Below, in pieces: positions 28,930 to 39,718 of a DNA stretch of 64,000 bases. The notes below the pieces were generated by a model, which saw only the letters and a program-made list of their open reading frames with translations, was not told where the DNA came from and did not search any database. Within the stretch, counting starts at the first letter, position 1. Each line of letters begins with the position of its first letter. This stretch comes from Methylocystis echinoides. GTDB lineage: Bacteria; Pseudomonadota; Alphaproteobacteria; Rhizobiales; Beijerinckiaceae. The stretch is taken from contig NZ_BSEC01000001.1 of NCBI RefSeq assembly GCF_027923385.1, positions 1,066,501-1,130,500 on the forward strand, given 5' to 3'. A program made the position numbers and the translations under genes.

Positions 28930-29963
28930 CGCGGCAAGGCCTCGCGCAGTCGCTCGGCTGCGCTTTCCGGCGTGATGTCGCGCTGCGGCGAGCCGAGCAG
29001 TTCGAAGCCAACCATGAATTTCCGGATGCTCGCCGAGCGCAGCAGCGGCGGATAAAAATGGCCATGGAAATGCCAGTGCGGATGCGCGCCTCCGTCGCTG
29101 GGGCGCTGATGAAATCCCATCGAATAAGGGAAGGGCGTCGAGAAGAGATTGTCATAGCAAGCTGTGACGCGCTTCAGAATATTCGCCAGCGCCCGGGAGT
29201 CTTCGGCGCTGAATTCATCGAGCGCCACGAGATGTCGGCGCGGCAGCACCATCGTCTCGAAGGGCCAGGTCGCCCAGAAGGGAACCAGCGCGACGAAGCC
29301 GTCATTGGCGCAGACGATGCGCGCATCCTGCTCCAGTTCGAGAGAGAGATAATCGCACAGGAGACAGCCGCCCCGCCCCGCATAATAGCCGCGCTGCCGG
29401 GCGGACTCCTTCGCCAGTTCATCGGGCTCGCTATGCGTCGCCCATATCTGGCAATGCGGGTGCGGATTGCTGGCGCCCATCATGGCGCCGCGATTCTCGA
29501 ATATCTGCACGGCGCCGACCAGCGGATCGGCGTCGAGACGCGCAAATTCCGCACGCCACAAGTCCACGACCTTCTCGATATCCGCCACGCTCATGCGCGA
29601 CAGCGTGAGGTCGTGCCGCGGCGAGAAGCAGATAACCCGGCAGACGCCCGGCTCTCCCCTTGCGACGAGCAGGCCATTGTTGTCGATCTCTTCCTGCGGC
29701 GATTCAGGCAGCAGCGCGGCGAAATCATTGGTGAAGGCGAAGACGTCTTCATAGGTCGGATTGCGCTCGCCATTGGCGCGCATATTGCCCGGGCACAGAT
29801 AGCAGCCCGGGTCATAGGCCGGCGCGACCGCCTCCGCCTTTGCTTCGGTCTGTCCCTGCCAGGGGCGGCTGGTGCGATGGGGCGAGACCAGCACCCACTC
29901 GCCTGTCAGAATGTTGAGACGCCGATGGGAATCGTGCTGCAAACGAAGCATGTCGGCGTCCAT
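28926..29963 (-). CDS. galT: galactose-1-phosphate uridylyltransferase GalT
   Basis: Leloir pathway enzyme exchanging UDP between UDP-glucose and galactose-1-phosphate. The catalytic His lies in [10 protein letters not shown]; the zinc-site Cys pair is PGCYLCPGN, and [19 protein letters not shown] is the C-terminal HIT-like half. The length, 345 residues, is normal. It is the second gene of a galK-galT operon, 2 bases after galK. No galE or transporter is in the window. Confidence 0.95.
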   Translation of the reverse strand: MDADMLRLQHDSHRRLNILTGEWVLVSPHRTSRPWQGQTEAKAEAVAPAYDPGCYLCPGNMRANGERNPTYEDVFAFTNDFAALLPESPQEEIDNNGLLVARGEPGVCRVICFSPRHDLTLSRMSVADIEKVVDLWRAEFARLDADPLVGAVQIFENRGAMMGASNPHPHCQIWATHSEPDELAKESARQRGYYAGRGGCLLCDYLSLELEQDARIVCANDGFVALVPFWATWPFETMVLPRRHLVALDEFSAEDSRALANILKRVTACYDNLFSTPFPYSMGFHQRPSDGGAHPHWHFHGHFYPPLLRSASIRKFMVGFELLGSPQRDITPESAAERLREALPR

Positions 29964-29965
29964 CT

Positions 29966-31126
29966 CTAGAAATGCGCGGGGCCAGCGCCCGCGGCGGGAT
30001 AGCAGGAGAAGATCATCGGCGTCAGCCCCGTGGCTTCCTTATATGCCGGACCGACGACATCTGCGAAGCCTTCCGCCGCCTCGGCGGAGACGAGGCTGAC
30101 CGTGCAGCCGCCAAAGCCGCCGCCCGTCATCCGCGCGCCATAGGTCCCCGGCGCCCTGCGCGACAGGTCGACCATTATCTCAAGTTCGCGGCAGCTCACA
30201 TTGTAATCGTCGCGAAGGCTGTCGTGAGAGGCGTTCATCAGCTTGCCGACCGCCGCGAAGTCCCGGGCTTCGAGCGCCGCCACCGCGTCCATCACGCGGG
30301 CGTTTTCACTGACGACATGGCGGGCTCTCCTGTAAATCAGCGCCGGCAGAAGTCCGGCCTGCGCGTGAAGCTGCGTGAGACTGACATCGCGTAACGCCGA
30401 AACGCCTCCGAGCGCGGGTGACAGGAGCGTGACGGCGTCTTCGCATTCCTTGCGTCGCTGGTTGAATGCGCTGCTCGCGAGTTCATGATGCACCATGGTG
30501 TTGCAGACGACGATGCGGATGGCCGGGTCGATCGGGATGGGCCGCGCTTCGAGGCTGCGGCAATCGAGCAGCAGCGCGGCGCCCGCGACGCCATGACAGG
30601 AGATGAACTGATCCATGATTCCGCAGCGCATGCCAACGAATTCGTTTTCGGCGCGCTGGCAGATCTGCGCGAGCTTCAACCGGTCGATGGCTTCGCTGGA
30701 AACGCTGAGCAAGGCGTAGCCGAAGCCGACTTCGAGCGCCGCGGACGCCGAGAGTCCCGAGCCCATGGCAAGCGTGCTGAAGATCGCGACGTCGGCGCCG
30801 CAAAGGCGATAGCCGGAATTCAGAAGCTCGGCGGCGACGCCGCGAACATAATCGCTCCAGTTGCGCGCGGGCTGCTGCGCGCCATCCAGATCAAAGGAAA
30901 CCTCCGAGCCGAGATTGAGTGAATGAACGTTGATCAGCCGATCGGCGCGCGGCGCAATGGCGACATAAGTGACAAGATCGAGCGCGGCCGGCAGCACGAA
31001 GCCATCGTTGTAGTCGGTGTGTTCGCCAATGAGGTTCACGCGGCCCGGCGCGCGAAAAAGCATCGGTTCGCGCCCAAAACGCTGTTTGAACAGGGCAGGC
31101 AGATCGCAGGCGTGACGTGTTGGCAT
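29966..31126 (-). CDS. galK: galactokinase GalK
   Basis: GHMP-family kinase phosphorylating alpha-D-galactose. The signature [13 protein letters not shown] binds galactose, the ATP loop is [25 protein letters not shown] ([15 protein letters not shown]), and the C-terminal [12 protein letters not shown] is intact. At 386 residues it has the usual length. Start ATG 31126 with GGAA upstream. It is divergent from the GH2 gene across a 200-base region that could hold shared control. Confidence 0.94.
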   Translation of the reverse strand: MPTRHACDLPALFKQRFGREPMLFRAPGRVNLIGEHTDYNDGFVLPAALDLVTYVAIAPRADRLINVHSLNLGSEVSFDLDGAQQPARNWSDYVRGVAAELLNSGYRLCGADVAIFSTLAMGSGLSASAALEVGFGYALLSVSSEAIDRLKLAQICQRAENEFVGMRCGIMDQFISCHGVAGAALLLDCRSLEARPIPIDPAIRIVVCNTMVHHELASSAFNQRRKECEDAVTLLSPALGGVSALRDVSLTQLHAQAGLLPALIYRRARHVVSENARVMDAVAALEARDFAAVGKLMNASHDSLRDDYNVSCRELEIMVDLSRRAPGTYGARMTGGGFGGCTVSLVSAEAAEGFADVVGPAYKEATGLTPMIFSCYPAAGAGPAHF

Positions 31127-31326
31127 GTCGTTCCTTTCTCGTCGAGCTCTAGTCGATCCTTGTGAAAATCTTGCGTCAGGCGAAAGGCTGGCCGTGAAAA
31201 ATGCTGGCGCTTTTACGTAGTTTCGCGTAGGGGTTTTCGCCTCGCTGATCGTAATATTCGCATTCTGGATTCATCTTCCATTCGACCCTGCGTAATGGGC
31301 CAGGTTGCTGGCCGGGGACGACGTCC

Positions 31327-34056
31327 GTGAAGAAAGCGCGTATCAGCCTCGACGGCATCTGGGAGTTCCAATATCTCGGCAGTAGCGCGCCGTCGCTCGC
31401 CGGGAAGCGGAATATCCTTGTTCCAAGCCCCTGGCAGGCCCAGTTCCCGGACCTGAGCATGCGGGGCGGCGTCGCCGTCTATCGTCGCAGCGTCGAACTG
31501 CCGAACGAATGGGCCGGAGCGCGGGTCTTTCTGCACTTTGGCGCGGTGTTTCATATAGCGCATGTCTTCGTAAATGGCGCCTTGATCGGCAGCCATGTAG
31601 GCGGCTTTCTGCCTTTCCACTTCGATATCACGGAGAACCTTTCTTCGGGGCGCGCCGACATAGAGGTGCGCGTGGAAAGCCCGACCGACGACCCGGCCGA
31701 ATTTCCGCATACGCCCTTCGCGGAAATGCCGTTCGGAAAGCAGAGCTGGTACGGCCCGCTTTCCGGCATCTGGCAGTCCGTCTTCCTTGAATGCAACGTC
31801 GCGGACCGCGTCACCTGCCTGCGCGTCGGCTCGGATCTCGACAGCGGCGACGTTTCGGCGCAGCTGCGCTTCGAGCGCGCGCTCTGTTGCCGCACGGACG
31901 CGGTTCTCGAGGTCGTCGGTCCAGACGGAGAAACCGTCGCCACGACAAGGACGGAGCTTGCTCTCGGCGCTGAGCACGCAACAATCCGCGCGCATGTGAT
32001 GAGTCCGTCGCCCTGGTCGCCGGACGCGCCAAATCTCTACCGACTGCGCCTGCGCATGATTCGCAATGGCGAGGTGCTGGACGAGAAGGAAACCAGTTTC
32101 GGTTTTCGCAAGATCGAGACACGCGGCGGCAAGCTCTGGCTGAACGGCAAGCCCTTCTATCTGCGCGCCGCGCTCGATCAGGATTACTATCCCGATACGA
32201 TCTGCACGCCGCCGTCGCTCGAGTTCATCGAGGATCGCTTCCGGAAGGCCAAGGAGCTTGGCCTCAACGCGCTGCGCTGCCACATCAAGGCGCCTGACCC
32301 GCGCTATTACGAGGCCGCCGACCGTCTCGGACTTCTCATCTGGGCCGAACTGCCGAATGGCGGCTATTCGACCGAGCGCTCGCGCGAGCGCAAGGAGACG
32401 ACGCTCAAGGGCATCATCGACCGGGACGGAAATCATCCGTCGATCTTCTGCTGGACGCTGATCAATGAGAACTGGGGCGTGGACCTCGTCCATGACGCGA
32501 AGCATCGCGCCTGGCTGCGCCGCCTGTATCTGTGGCTGAAGGCCTATGATCCCACGCGCCTCGTCGTGGACAATTCGCCGCTTGCGCCGAGCTTCCATGT
32601 GCAGAGCGATCTTGCCGATTATCACTTCTACGCGGCCATTCCCGACAGTCGTCATGACTGGGACCGTTTCGTCGACGCGCTGGCGAATCGTGGCGACTGG
32701 TTGTTCAGCCCTGAAGGGGATGCGGTGACGACCGGAGAGGAGCCGCTCCTCTGTTCGGAGTTCGGCAACTGGGGATTGCCGGACCCCGAAAAGCTCAATG
32801 ATGGCGACGGGCGTGAGCCCTGGTGGTTCGAGACCGGCCATGACTGGGGCGAGGGCGTCATGTATCCGCATGGCGTTCTCAATCGTTTCCACGACTGGAG
32901 CCTCGATCGGGTGTTCGGCGGCTTTGCGAGCTTCATTGAAGCGACGCAATGGCAGCAGTACCGCGCGCTCAAATATCAGATCGAGGCGATGCGTCGCCGT
33001 CCCGAAATTGCAGGCTATGTCATTACCGAGCTGACGGATTGCCATTGGGAATCCAACGGCCTTCTGGACATGCGCTCCAATACGCGCGCCTTCCATGACG
33101 TCTTTCACAGCGTCAATGCGGATACGGTCATCGTGCCGAATCTGGAGCGCGCGGCGTTCTGGTCCGGCGAAACGCTGCGCCTGCCGCTCCGCATCGCGCA
33201 TGGCGGGGGCGAGGCGCTCGAGGGGCTGACACTGGAAATTCTCTCGGACTGGCCACAGACCATCGCCATCGCGCGCCTCGACGCGGCCAGCGTGCGCGAC
33301 CTCGGCGACATCGCGATTCCCCTGCCGGAGGTCGACAAACCCGCCATGCGGCGCATTTCCTTTCATTTGCGCGCAGGCGGGAAAGTGATCGCGCGCAACG
33401 ACATCGATTTTGCACTACACCCGGCGCGCAAGGAAGCGCCGAACGCTGCGCTCTGGTCGCCCGATCCAGAGGTTCGTGTCCGCTTGCAGGGGCTCGGTTA
33501 TCGCCTCGCGACGGGGATGAGCGACGCCGACGTGGTGGTGGCGCTGACGAGCACGGCGGAACTCGCGGCGCATGTGCGCGGCGGCGGCCGGGCGTTGCTG
33601 TTGCCGGATGAGGAGGGCACGCTGACGCCCTTCTTCCCGCATTGGCAGAATGTCCGCGTTGTTGCGCGTGACGGCACGCTCTGGCGTGGCGATTGGGCGT
33701 CGTCCTTCGCCTGGTTGCGGCGGCGGGGCGTCTTCAGGGGCCTGCCCGGCGGGCCGCTGATCGATCAGACCTTCGACCGCGTCCTGCCCACGCATGTGAT
33801 CTCGGGCTGCAATCTGCTCGACTTCCATGCGCGTGTGCATGCGGCGCTGGCCGTCGGCTGGATTCACAAGCCGGTCGGCCTGACTGTGGAGCGAAACTAC
33901 GGCGAAGGGCAGATCGTCATTTCGACGTTCCGGGTTTTGCGCGACGCGCCCGGCGCCGACCCGACTGCGGCGACCCTGTTCGACGCGCTGGTGGCGATCG
34001 CGCTGAATCACGCCGCAGCGCCCTCTGTTCAGCCGGCGAAACTCGAGTCGGCGTAA
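31327..34056 (+). CDS. glycoside hydrolase family 2 protein (beta-galactosidase/glucuronidase-like)
   Basis: A 909-residue enzyme: sugar-binding jelly roll (about 1-175), Ig-like domain (about 180-270), TIM barrel (about 275-575), then C-terminal domains. The acid/base Glu is in CWTLINENWG (Glu381); the candidate nucleophile is Glu568 in YVITELTD. No signal peptide is seen, so it acts inside the cell. The galK-galT neighbours suggest a beta-galactosidase releasing galactose, though glucuronidase or mannosidase activity cannot be excluded. Start GTG 31327. Confidence 0.85.
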   Translation: MKKARISLDGIWEFQYLGSSAPSLAGKRNILVPSPWQAQFPDLSMRGGVAVYRRSVELPNEWAGARVFLHFGAVFHIAHVFVNGALIGSHVGGFLPFHFDITENLSSGRADIEVRVESPTDDPAEFPHTPFAEMPFGKQSWYGPLSGIWQSVFLECNVADRVTCLRVGSDLDSGDVSAQLRFERALCCRTDAVLEVVGPDGETVATTRTELALGAEHATIRAHVMSPSPWSPDAPNLYRLRLRMIRNGEVLDEKETSFGFRKIETRGGKLWLNGKPFYLRAALDQDYYPDTICTPPSLEFIEDRFRKAKELGLNALRCHIKAPDPRYYEAADRLGLLIWAELPNGGYSTERSRERKETTLKGIIDRDGNHPSIFCWTLINENWGVDLVHDAKHRAWLRRLYLWLKAYDPTRLVVDNSPLAPSFHVQSDLADYHFYAAIPDSRHDWDRFVDALANRGDWLFSPEGDAVTTGEEPLLCSEFGNWGLPDPEKLNDGDGREPWWFETGHDWGEGVMYPHGVLNRFHDWSLDRVFGGFASFIEATQWQQYRALKYQIEAMRRRPEIAGYVITELTDCHWESNGLLDMRSNTRAFHDVFHSVNADTVIVPNLERAAFWSGETLRLPLRIAHGGGEALEGLTLEILSDWPQTIAIARLDAASVRDLGDIAIPLPEVDKPAMRRISFHLRAGGKVIARNDIDFALHPARKEAPNAALWSPDPEVRVRLQGLGYRLATGMSDADVVVALTSTAELAAHVRGGGRALLLPDEEGTLTPFFPHWQNVRVVARDGTLWRGDWASSFAWLRRRGVFRGLPGGPLIDQTFDRVLPTHVISGCNLLDFHARVHAALAVGWIHKPVGLTVERNYGEGQIVISTFRVLRDAPGADPTAATLFDALVAIALNHAAAPSVQPAKLESA

Positions 34057-34064
34057 GAAAGGGC

Positions 34065-35657
34065 TTATGGGCGACAGGGCGCCGCCGCCCGCACGTCATG
34101 GTCGACGAAAGGCGCGAGGCCGGCGAAATTCTCCGTGAAAAGATCAACGACCTTTCCTGCGGTCGCATCATAGTCGGCGCGGGACGCCCATGTTGCGGCG
34201 GGATCGAGCAAGGGAGCGTCGACGCCGGGCGCGGAGACGGGAACGTCGACCCTGAAATAGGGGTCTTTTCTGAAGGCGGCGCCCGAAAGCGCGCCCTGCA
34301 AAGCCGCCCGCAGCAGGGCGCGGGTCAAGGCGATGGGCATGCGCCGGCCCACGCCATAGGCGCCGCCGGTCCATCCCGTATTGACGAGCCAGCAGGTCGC
34401 CTCGTGTCGCAGGATGCGCTCACGCAGCATCGCGCCATATTCGCCGGGATGGCGCGGCATGAAGGGCGCGCCGAAGCAGGTCGAAAAGACCGCCTGCGGC
34501 TCGCTGACGCCCGTCTCGGTCCCGGCGACGCGCGCCGTATAACCTGAAAGAAAATGATACATGGCCTGGGAGGGATCGAGACGCGCGATGGGCGGCAGGA
34601 CGCCAAAGGCGTCGCAGGTCAGCATCACGATGTTTCTGGGATGTCCCGCGCAGCCGGACGGCGCGGCATTGGCGATGAACTCCAGCGGATAGGCGATGCG
34701 CGTGTTTTCAGTCTTCGAGTCGTCGTCGAAATCAACGCAACGCGTCACGGGATCGAATCCGACATTCTCGAGCACAGCCCCGAAGCGCTGCGCGGCCCCG
34801 TAGATTTCGGGCTCGAATTGCGCGGAGAGGCGGATCGCCTTGGCGTAGCAGCCGCCCTCGAAATTGAAGAGACCGCGATCGCCCCAGCCATGTTCGTCGT
34901 CCCCGACGAGGACGCGATCGGGGTCGGCGGACAGCGTCGTCTTGCCCGTGCCAGAAAGCCCGAAGAAAACGGCGGCGCCGCTCTCGTGATCATTTACGGC
35001 GCAATGCATCGGCAACACGCCCGACGCGGGCATCAGAAAATTGAGAAAGGTGAAGACCGCCTTCTTGATCTCGCCCGCGTAGCGCGTGCCGCCGATGAGC
35101 GCCAGCCGGCGCGTGAAGTCGAGGGCGATGACGGTCTGCGAGCGGCACCCGTGATGCTTCGGATTCGCCCGGAAGGAGGGCAGGTCGATGATCGTGAAAT
35201 CCGGCGCTGTCCCGCTCGGGGCTCCGGAGCGGATCAGAAGCGTGCGGATGAACAGGGAATGCCACGCATATTCGCTGTAGACGCGGATATGCTGGCGGCG
35301 GCCGGGGTCGGCGCAGCCGTGCAGATCCTGCGCAAAGAGCGGAAGGGCCCGGGCATGCGTCAGCATGTCGGCGTAAAGCCGCGCGAAATGGTCTGGCGTC
35401 ATGGGCTGGTTGTTTTCCCACCAGACGACAGGATCGGTCTCCGCGTCGCGAACGATGAATTTGTCGGCGGGAGAGCGTCCGGTGTGTGGCGCGGTGTCGA
35501 CCACGAGCGCGCCGCTCTGCGCGATGGCGGCCTCGCCGCGTCGGATGGCTTCTTCGTACAGGCGGGGGGTGTCGAGGTTCAGGAAGGCGGGCCGCAGCTC
35601 GTGAAGGGGGGAAACATCAATCGGCCGCTCGGCCGCGACCCTCATCTGCGCCGTCAT
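34065..35657 (-). CDS. pckA: phosphoenolpyruvate carboxykinase (ATP)
   Basis: Converts oxaloacetate and ATP to PEP and CO2 in gluconeogenesis. P-loop [16 protein letters not shown], metal/substrate motif [18 protein letters not shown], oxaloacetate-binding [14 protein letters not shown] and the late [15 protein letters not shown] are all present. Length 530 residues, as usual. I chose ATG 35657 over an upstream TTG. It is convergent with the GH2 gene (9 bases apart) and transcribed alone. Confidence 0.96.
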   Translation of the reverse strand: MTAQMRVAAERPIDVSPLHELRPAFLNLDTPRLYEEAIRRGEAAIAQSGALVVDTAPHTGRSPADKFIVRDAETDPVVWWENNQPMTPDHFARLYADMLTHARALPLFAQDLHGCADPGRRQHIRVYSEYAWHSLFIRTLLIRSGAPSGTAPDFTIIDLPSFRANPKHHGCRSQTVIALDFTRRLALIGGTRYAGEIKKAVFTFLNFLMPASGVLPMHCAVNDHESGAAVFFGLSGTGKTTLSADPDRVLVGDDEHGWGDRGLFNFEGGCYAKAIRLSAQFEPEIYGAAQRFGAVLENVGFDPVTRCVDFDDDSKTENTRIAYPLEFIANAAPSGCAGHPRNIVMLTCDAFGVLPPIARLDPSQAMYHFLSGYTARVAGTETGVSEPQAVFSTCFGAPFMPRHPGEYGAMLRERILRHEATCWLVNTGWTGGAYGVGRRMPIALTRALLRAALQGALSGAAFRKDPYFRVDVPVSAPGVDAPLLDPAATWASRADYDATAGKVVDLFTENFAGLAPFVDHDVRAAAPCRP

Positions 35658-35890
35658 TTCTGGCAATCCCTCACGCGGGGTAATCCCGGCGGAAACGCAC
35701 GCTGGCGGCAGATGTTCCCACCATGCCTGCCTCTCTGACGCCCTGCGGCGCGGCCGGAAGCTTGGGATTGCGGGCGCGGGCGGCCCGGTGGGGATTTTGC
35801 AGTTGACAGGGGCGGGGCAAGCACCGCATATGCCGCTACCGATTGGCCGCCGCTGGCGGCCCGGTCCTCACGCGTCGCCGTGTGAGCGAT

Positions 35891-35975
35891 GGGGGAATGT
35901 CCCGAGCGGCAAAGGGGGCGGACTGTAAATCCGCTGGCTAAGCCTTCGTAGGTTCGAGTCCTACTTCCCCCACCA
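35891..35975 (+). tRNA. tRNA-Tyr (GUA)
   Basis: An 85-base class II tRNA. The acceptor stem GGGGGAA pairs with TTCCCCC. The anticodon arm GCGGA-CTGTAAA-TCCGC gives anticodon GTA, a long variable arm follows (TGGCTAAGCCTTC), and the T arm GTAGG-TTCGAGT-CCTAC and encoded CCA (35973-35975) are intact. Confidence 0.97.
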
Positions 35976-36193
35976 TCCATGACCTTTGCAAACTCCCGGC
36001 GGAAACGCCCCTCTCCAAAGGGACAGGGGCCAGGCGGGATAATGCGCCGTCCGGTCGCCGGAGACCGACGCGACGGCGGCTTTCGGCGCTTCAGTTTACG
36101 CCTGGCTTCCGCATTTCCTGATGAAAGGGTGGAACGCACGGAAGCGGCTCTGGTTAACAGGCAAGTGATCCAGCTTGTACGCGGGTGACCTTC

Positions 36194-37177
36194 ATGCCGT
36201 GGGTGCATAAGCTGAACGAGATGTCGGTTCGGCGCGAGGGGCCTTTTCCATGGCTTGTCGCGCTGGCCCTGTTCGGCGTGGGCCTCTCAACCCGCCTTCT
36301 GCTGGCGCCCTTGCTGGAAGGGATGAAGTTCCTCACCTTTTATCCGGTGGTCGCCGCCGCCACGCTCCTTTGTGGATGGCGGCAGGGCGTTCTGGTTCTC
36401 GCTCTGTCGACTCTGACCGCCTGGAATCTGTTTTTCGAACCTATTGGCTCGTTCGCGATCCCGGATCGGCGCACGGGCGGCGCCTTGATCGGTTTCGTGA
36501 TCGTCGGGGCCTTCAACGTTCTGATCGTCGGCGCCTTGCGGGCAGCCATTCAGCGCGCGGACGTCGCCAAAAACGCGCAGGAGACGTTGTTTCGCGAGCT
36601 CCAGCACCGCGTCGCCAACAATCTGCAGCTTGTCGTCGCCCTGCTGCGAAACGCGCAGCGAAACCTCAGGAACCCTGTGACGGCGGCCGAAATGCTGAAT
36701 GAGGCGGAAGAGCGAATCATGGTGATGTCTCAGCTTCACCGTCGCCTGCATGACGGATCTGCCTATGCGAGCGGGCTCGAACCCCTGTTGCAGGAGGTGC
36801 TCGCCAATGCCTTCAGCGGCCTGCCGGTGGTCGTGCATGTGGATGTCGAGGACGCATCCGAACTTTCCATCGATCAGATGACAGCCATCACGCTGTTGAC
36901 CAACGAGGCCGCGCTCAACGCCGCCAAACATGTCTTCGGCAAGGGACTGGGCAGCCGGTTTGACGTCTCCCTGTCCAGAAGCGCCACGGGGCGGCTCCAT
37001 TTGCGCATCGCAGATGATGGTCCGGGCATGGGCGCTGAGGTCGTCGACGCCAATGTGAAGTCACTGGGGATGGGCATCATGGAGGCCTTCGCGCTTCAGC
37101 TCGGCGGCTCGCTCGAAGTCGTCCGTAACCAAGGGGCCTCCTTGAGCGTGGAGTTTGAAACCGGCCGCGCGGCATAG
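36194..37177 (+). CDS. membrane sensor histidine kinase, HisKA_2/HWE type
   Basis: A 327-residue kinase: three or four N-terminal membrane segments (a DUF4118-like sensor, about residues 15-120), a dimerisation helix with the phospho-acceptor His in RELQHRVANNLQLVVALL, then a HATPase domain (TNEAALNAAKHVF; ADDGPGMG; SLGMGIMEAFALQLGG). No response regulator is adjacent. ATG 36194 is used, with in-frame alternatives at 36185 (GTG) and 36221 (ATG, preceded by GAACGAG). Confidence 0.85.
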   Translation: MPWVHKLNEMSVRREGPFPWLVALALFGVGLSTRLLLAPLLEGMKFLTFYPVVAAATLLCGWRQGVLVLALSTLTAWNLFFEPIGSFAIPDRRTGGALIGFVIVGAFNVLIVGALRAAIQRADVAKNAQETLFRELQHRVANNLQLVVALLRNAQRNLRNPVTAAEMLNEAEERIMVMSQLHRRLHDGSAYASGLEPLLQEVLANAFSGLPVVVHVDVEDASELSIDQMTAITLLTNEAALNAAKHVFGKGLGSRFDVSLSRSATGRLHLRIADDGPGMGAEVVDANVKSLGMGIMEAFALQLGGSLEVVRNQGASLSVEFETGRAA

Positions 37178-37431
37178 CGCCGTCCGGGGTTGCAGACTCC
37201 AAGAGCAGATTGCGATTCCCGCCGATCCGGCGGCGCAAGGGCAGGCAAGGCCTCCTTTGCCGCGTTGCTGGGCATTTGGCCTGCCTGTTTGCTAGTCAAT
37301 CAAGCCTTGATGATTTATTGGGCGCCGTCGCTTCGAGGCAGCGGAAAATGGTGATATTTTTCAATTGGTTAATTTGGCACGGTCGTTGCTGTCTCGTTAT
37401 GTGACACGAGATCGACGGAGGGAAGTCCCGC

Positions 37432-37680
37432 ATGAGGCCGATTTTGATCCTGATCGCCACTGTCGCCCATATGAGCGTCGCAGGAGCCGCCACGGACGTG
37501 GCTTCGGTCGAACAGCCCAATCGGCCGGAGGTGGCGACCGTGGATTATACGGACGCCTCAGGTCGTCTGATCGGGAGTGTCACCAAAATCGGCGGGGTGA
37601 CGTATTTCGCCGGCCCGGATGGCGTGCCTTTGGGCGTCGCCGAGACCGTCAACGGCAAGCGCGTCTTCAGGCGCTACTGA
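37432..37680 (+). CDS. small secreted protein, unknown
   Basis: An 82-residue protein with a signal peptide (about residues 1-19, ending AGA) and a mature part made of short beta-strand-like segments (TVDYTDASGRLIGSVTKIGG, VTYFAGPDGVPLGVAETV). It is probably periplasmic. GGAGGGAAGT precedes the ATG at a good distance. I do not recognise a family. The 254-base region upstream (37178-37431) shows no other gene and presumably holds its promoter. Confidence 0.7.
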   Translation: MRPILILIATVAHMSVAGAATDVASVEQPNRPEVATVDYTDASGRLIGSVTKIGGVTYFAGPDGVPLGVAETVNGKRVFRRY

Positions 37681-37722
37681 GCTAAACGGGAGCGGCCACG
37701 TTCGGGCGCCGGCGCGCGCCCG

Positions 37723-39522
37723 TTACTTCCTCAGGCCGGCGTCGCTCTTTTGGCCGGGCGCAAATTTGTTGGCGGGCGGCGTGTCCGACGTCGAGAACCC
37801 CACGAGACGAGCAGGGCGCGCCGGCGGCAGCAGCGCGCTGGCTTCGCCCGCCCGGGCCGCGGAACGAACTCCCGTGATCGGCGCGCCGATCACCGAGCGG
37901 GTCGCGGTGCGCGCGGCAGGGGTCGCCGACGTCAGTGTGTTGAAATTCGACCGGTCCAGCCTCGCGGGGACAAGATCGCCTTTCTGCGCGGACGCGCGGC
38001 GCACGGGCTTCGCGTCTTCCGCGTCTGACGCCGCCGTGTCCGCCGGCGAGGCAGGCGCGTAAGCGAGCGCGGGGCTTTCCCTGCCCGCCGCGTCTTCCGG
38101 CGAAGCGGCCTGCGGGGCCGCGTGAGTATTACGAGCCTGGGTTTCCGTCGGGTCGCCGGGATCGGAGGCCGCCACAAGGCGGGCGGGACGACGGGGCGGG
38201 AGCGGGGCTTTCACGTAGTGATGCTTATCCGACATTTCCCCGTCCTGGGCGTCGGCTGAGGCGCGCAGGTCCGGCGCCGCCGTCTCGAGGCCCGCCACCT
38301 CGGTTGTCTTCTCATCGAGGGACGCGGGTCTGCCCCGCGGCGGCAGCGGCACTTTGGCGTAGTGACGCCGGCTCTGTTCTTCCTGCGCCGGCTGCGCGAT
38401 TTCCTCGGGCGGTTCAGGCGCCGCCGTCTGCGCGCCGCGCTCCTGTTGCGGCGCCACGGCGACAGCGCCAGTGGCCGTCATCGTGGTTTCGCCGCGCGGC
38501 AGATCAGCTTCGGCGCGGGCGAGTTGGTTGCGGCCGCGTCGGCCGGTCGGCCGTTCCTCGGCGGCTCCGCCCTCCTCGCCGCCGTCACTTTCGCCGCCCC
38601 GCGCATTGCGTGGCGCGAGCGCCGCCCATTGTTTGCGCGTGCTCGGCGGCGGCGCCGCGATCTCGGCGTCCTCGTCTTCGCCCCCACCGCCAAAAAGTGC
38701 GGCAAGGAAGCCGCCGAAGGTGCGCCGGGGCGCGGTCACATAAGCGCCGTTCGCGCGCGCTTCGATCTCCGCGCGCGCCTCCTCGTAGCCCGGCAGCGGC
38801 TGGCCATTGGTTGGCAGATGCACGGTTTTCCCATCCGGGAAGAGGCGCACGAGCTGCTCATAGCTCATCCGCGGCCACGAGCGCACATTGCCGACGTCGA
38901 GATGCACAAAGGGCGTATTGGCGTTCGGATAATAGCCGACCCCGCCGCGCTGCATGCGCATGCCGATCTCGCGAACCTGCGACATCGGCATGCCGGGCAT
39001 GGTGGTGTCCATGGCCTTGCCGAGCATGTGCTGGGAATATTTGGCGACGGCGCGCGAGCGCGCGCGCAACATGGCGTTGGTTTCCGGCGAGCGATAGCCC
39101 GAAACGACATTGATGACCTGGTTGCCCGCGCCTGCGTTGCGATAGGCCTCCCAAACCACGTCGAAAAGCCGGGGGTCCATATTGGTGGGCTCGTCGCGGC
39201 GCCAGTCGCGCAGGAACCAGTTCAACTGCTCGAGGACGCGGCTGTCATATTGGCCATTGACCAGATAGGTGGCAGCGATGTCCTCGCCCGTATGCGCGTG
39301 ATGGAGATAGATCGTCCGCGTGTCGCCGTTGGCGACGGCGGTTTCGGTGGTCGCGGGAGTCAAGCTGGAGACAAGCGCGGTCAGAAAGCCCAGCGCAATC
39401 GAAAGTGACGACGATTTTATTTTGCGTTTGTCGCTGTCGCGAGGCGTCGTCAACTGGATCGCTTTCCCGTCCGCTCGAAGCCAAACCGCGCCAGGTCTGG
39501 CCCAAGATTCTCCGTCCCTCAT
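37723..39522 (-). CDS. DUF882 (YcbK-like, M15 family) cell-wall protein with long low-complexity tail
   Basis: A 599-residue protein. After a signal or anchor segment (about 37-56) comes a DUF882 domain of about 180 residues with the zinc-peptidase residues VSGYRSPETNAMLR, SQHMLGKAMDT and FVHLDVGNVRSW. It is probably a peptidoglycan D,D- or L,D-peptidase. The remaining about 330 residues are Ala/Pro/Arg-rich and disordered, with repeated PLPPR modules (AKVPLPPRGRP, VKAPLPPRRPARL) also seen in the next protein. Start ATG 39522. Confidence 0.83.
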   Translation of the reverse strand: MRDGESWARPGAVWLRADGKAIQLTTPRDSDKRKIKSSSLSIALGFLTALVSSLTPATTETAVANGDTRTIYLHHAHTGEDIAATYLVNGQYDSRVLEQLNWFLRDWRRDEPTNMDPRLFDVVWEAYRNAGAGNQVINVVSGYRSPETNAMLRARSRAVAKYSQHMLGKAMDTTMPGMPMSQVREIGMRMQRGGVGYYPNANTPFVHLDVGNVRSWPRMSYEQLVRLFPDGKTVHLPTNGQPLPGYEEARAEIEARANGAYVTAPRRTFGGFLAALFGGGGEDEDAEIAAPPPSTRKQWAALAPRNARGGESDGGEEGGAAEERPTGRRGRNQLARAEADLPRGETTMTATGAVAVAPQQERGAQTAAPEPPEEIAQPAQEEQSRRHYAKVPLPPRGRPASLDEKTTEVAGLETAAPDLRASADAQDGEMSDKHHYVKAPLPPRRPARLVAASDPGDPTETQARNTHAAPQAASPEDAAGRESPALAYAPASPADTAASDAEDAKPVRRASAQKGDLVPARLDRSNFNTLTSATPAARTATRSVIGAPITGVRSAARAGEASALLPPARPARLVGFSTSDTPPANKFAPGQKSDAGLRK

Positions 39523-39718
39523 CCGTCTCGGCGGCGAGCCGCCCTTCGGACGCTTCCGCTTCTGCGGAAGATGTTTTTTCCTGCAGCCGGCGCATTCCGG
39601 ACGCGCCGTCGATGCGACAGGACCAATAGGCGCAAGGGCCCCGAACGTTGTTAGCGGTAGGTTAACATCGTGGCGAAAAATAGCCAGCCAGCCAGGCGGG
39701 CGCTCCGCCCGGCGCCGC

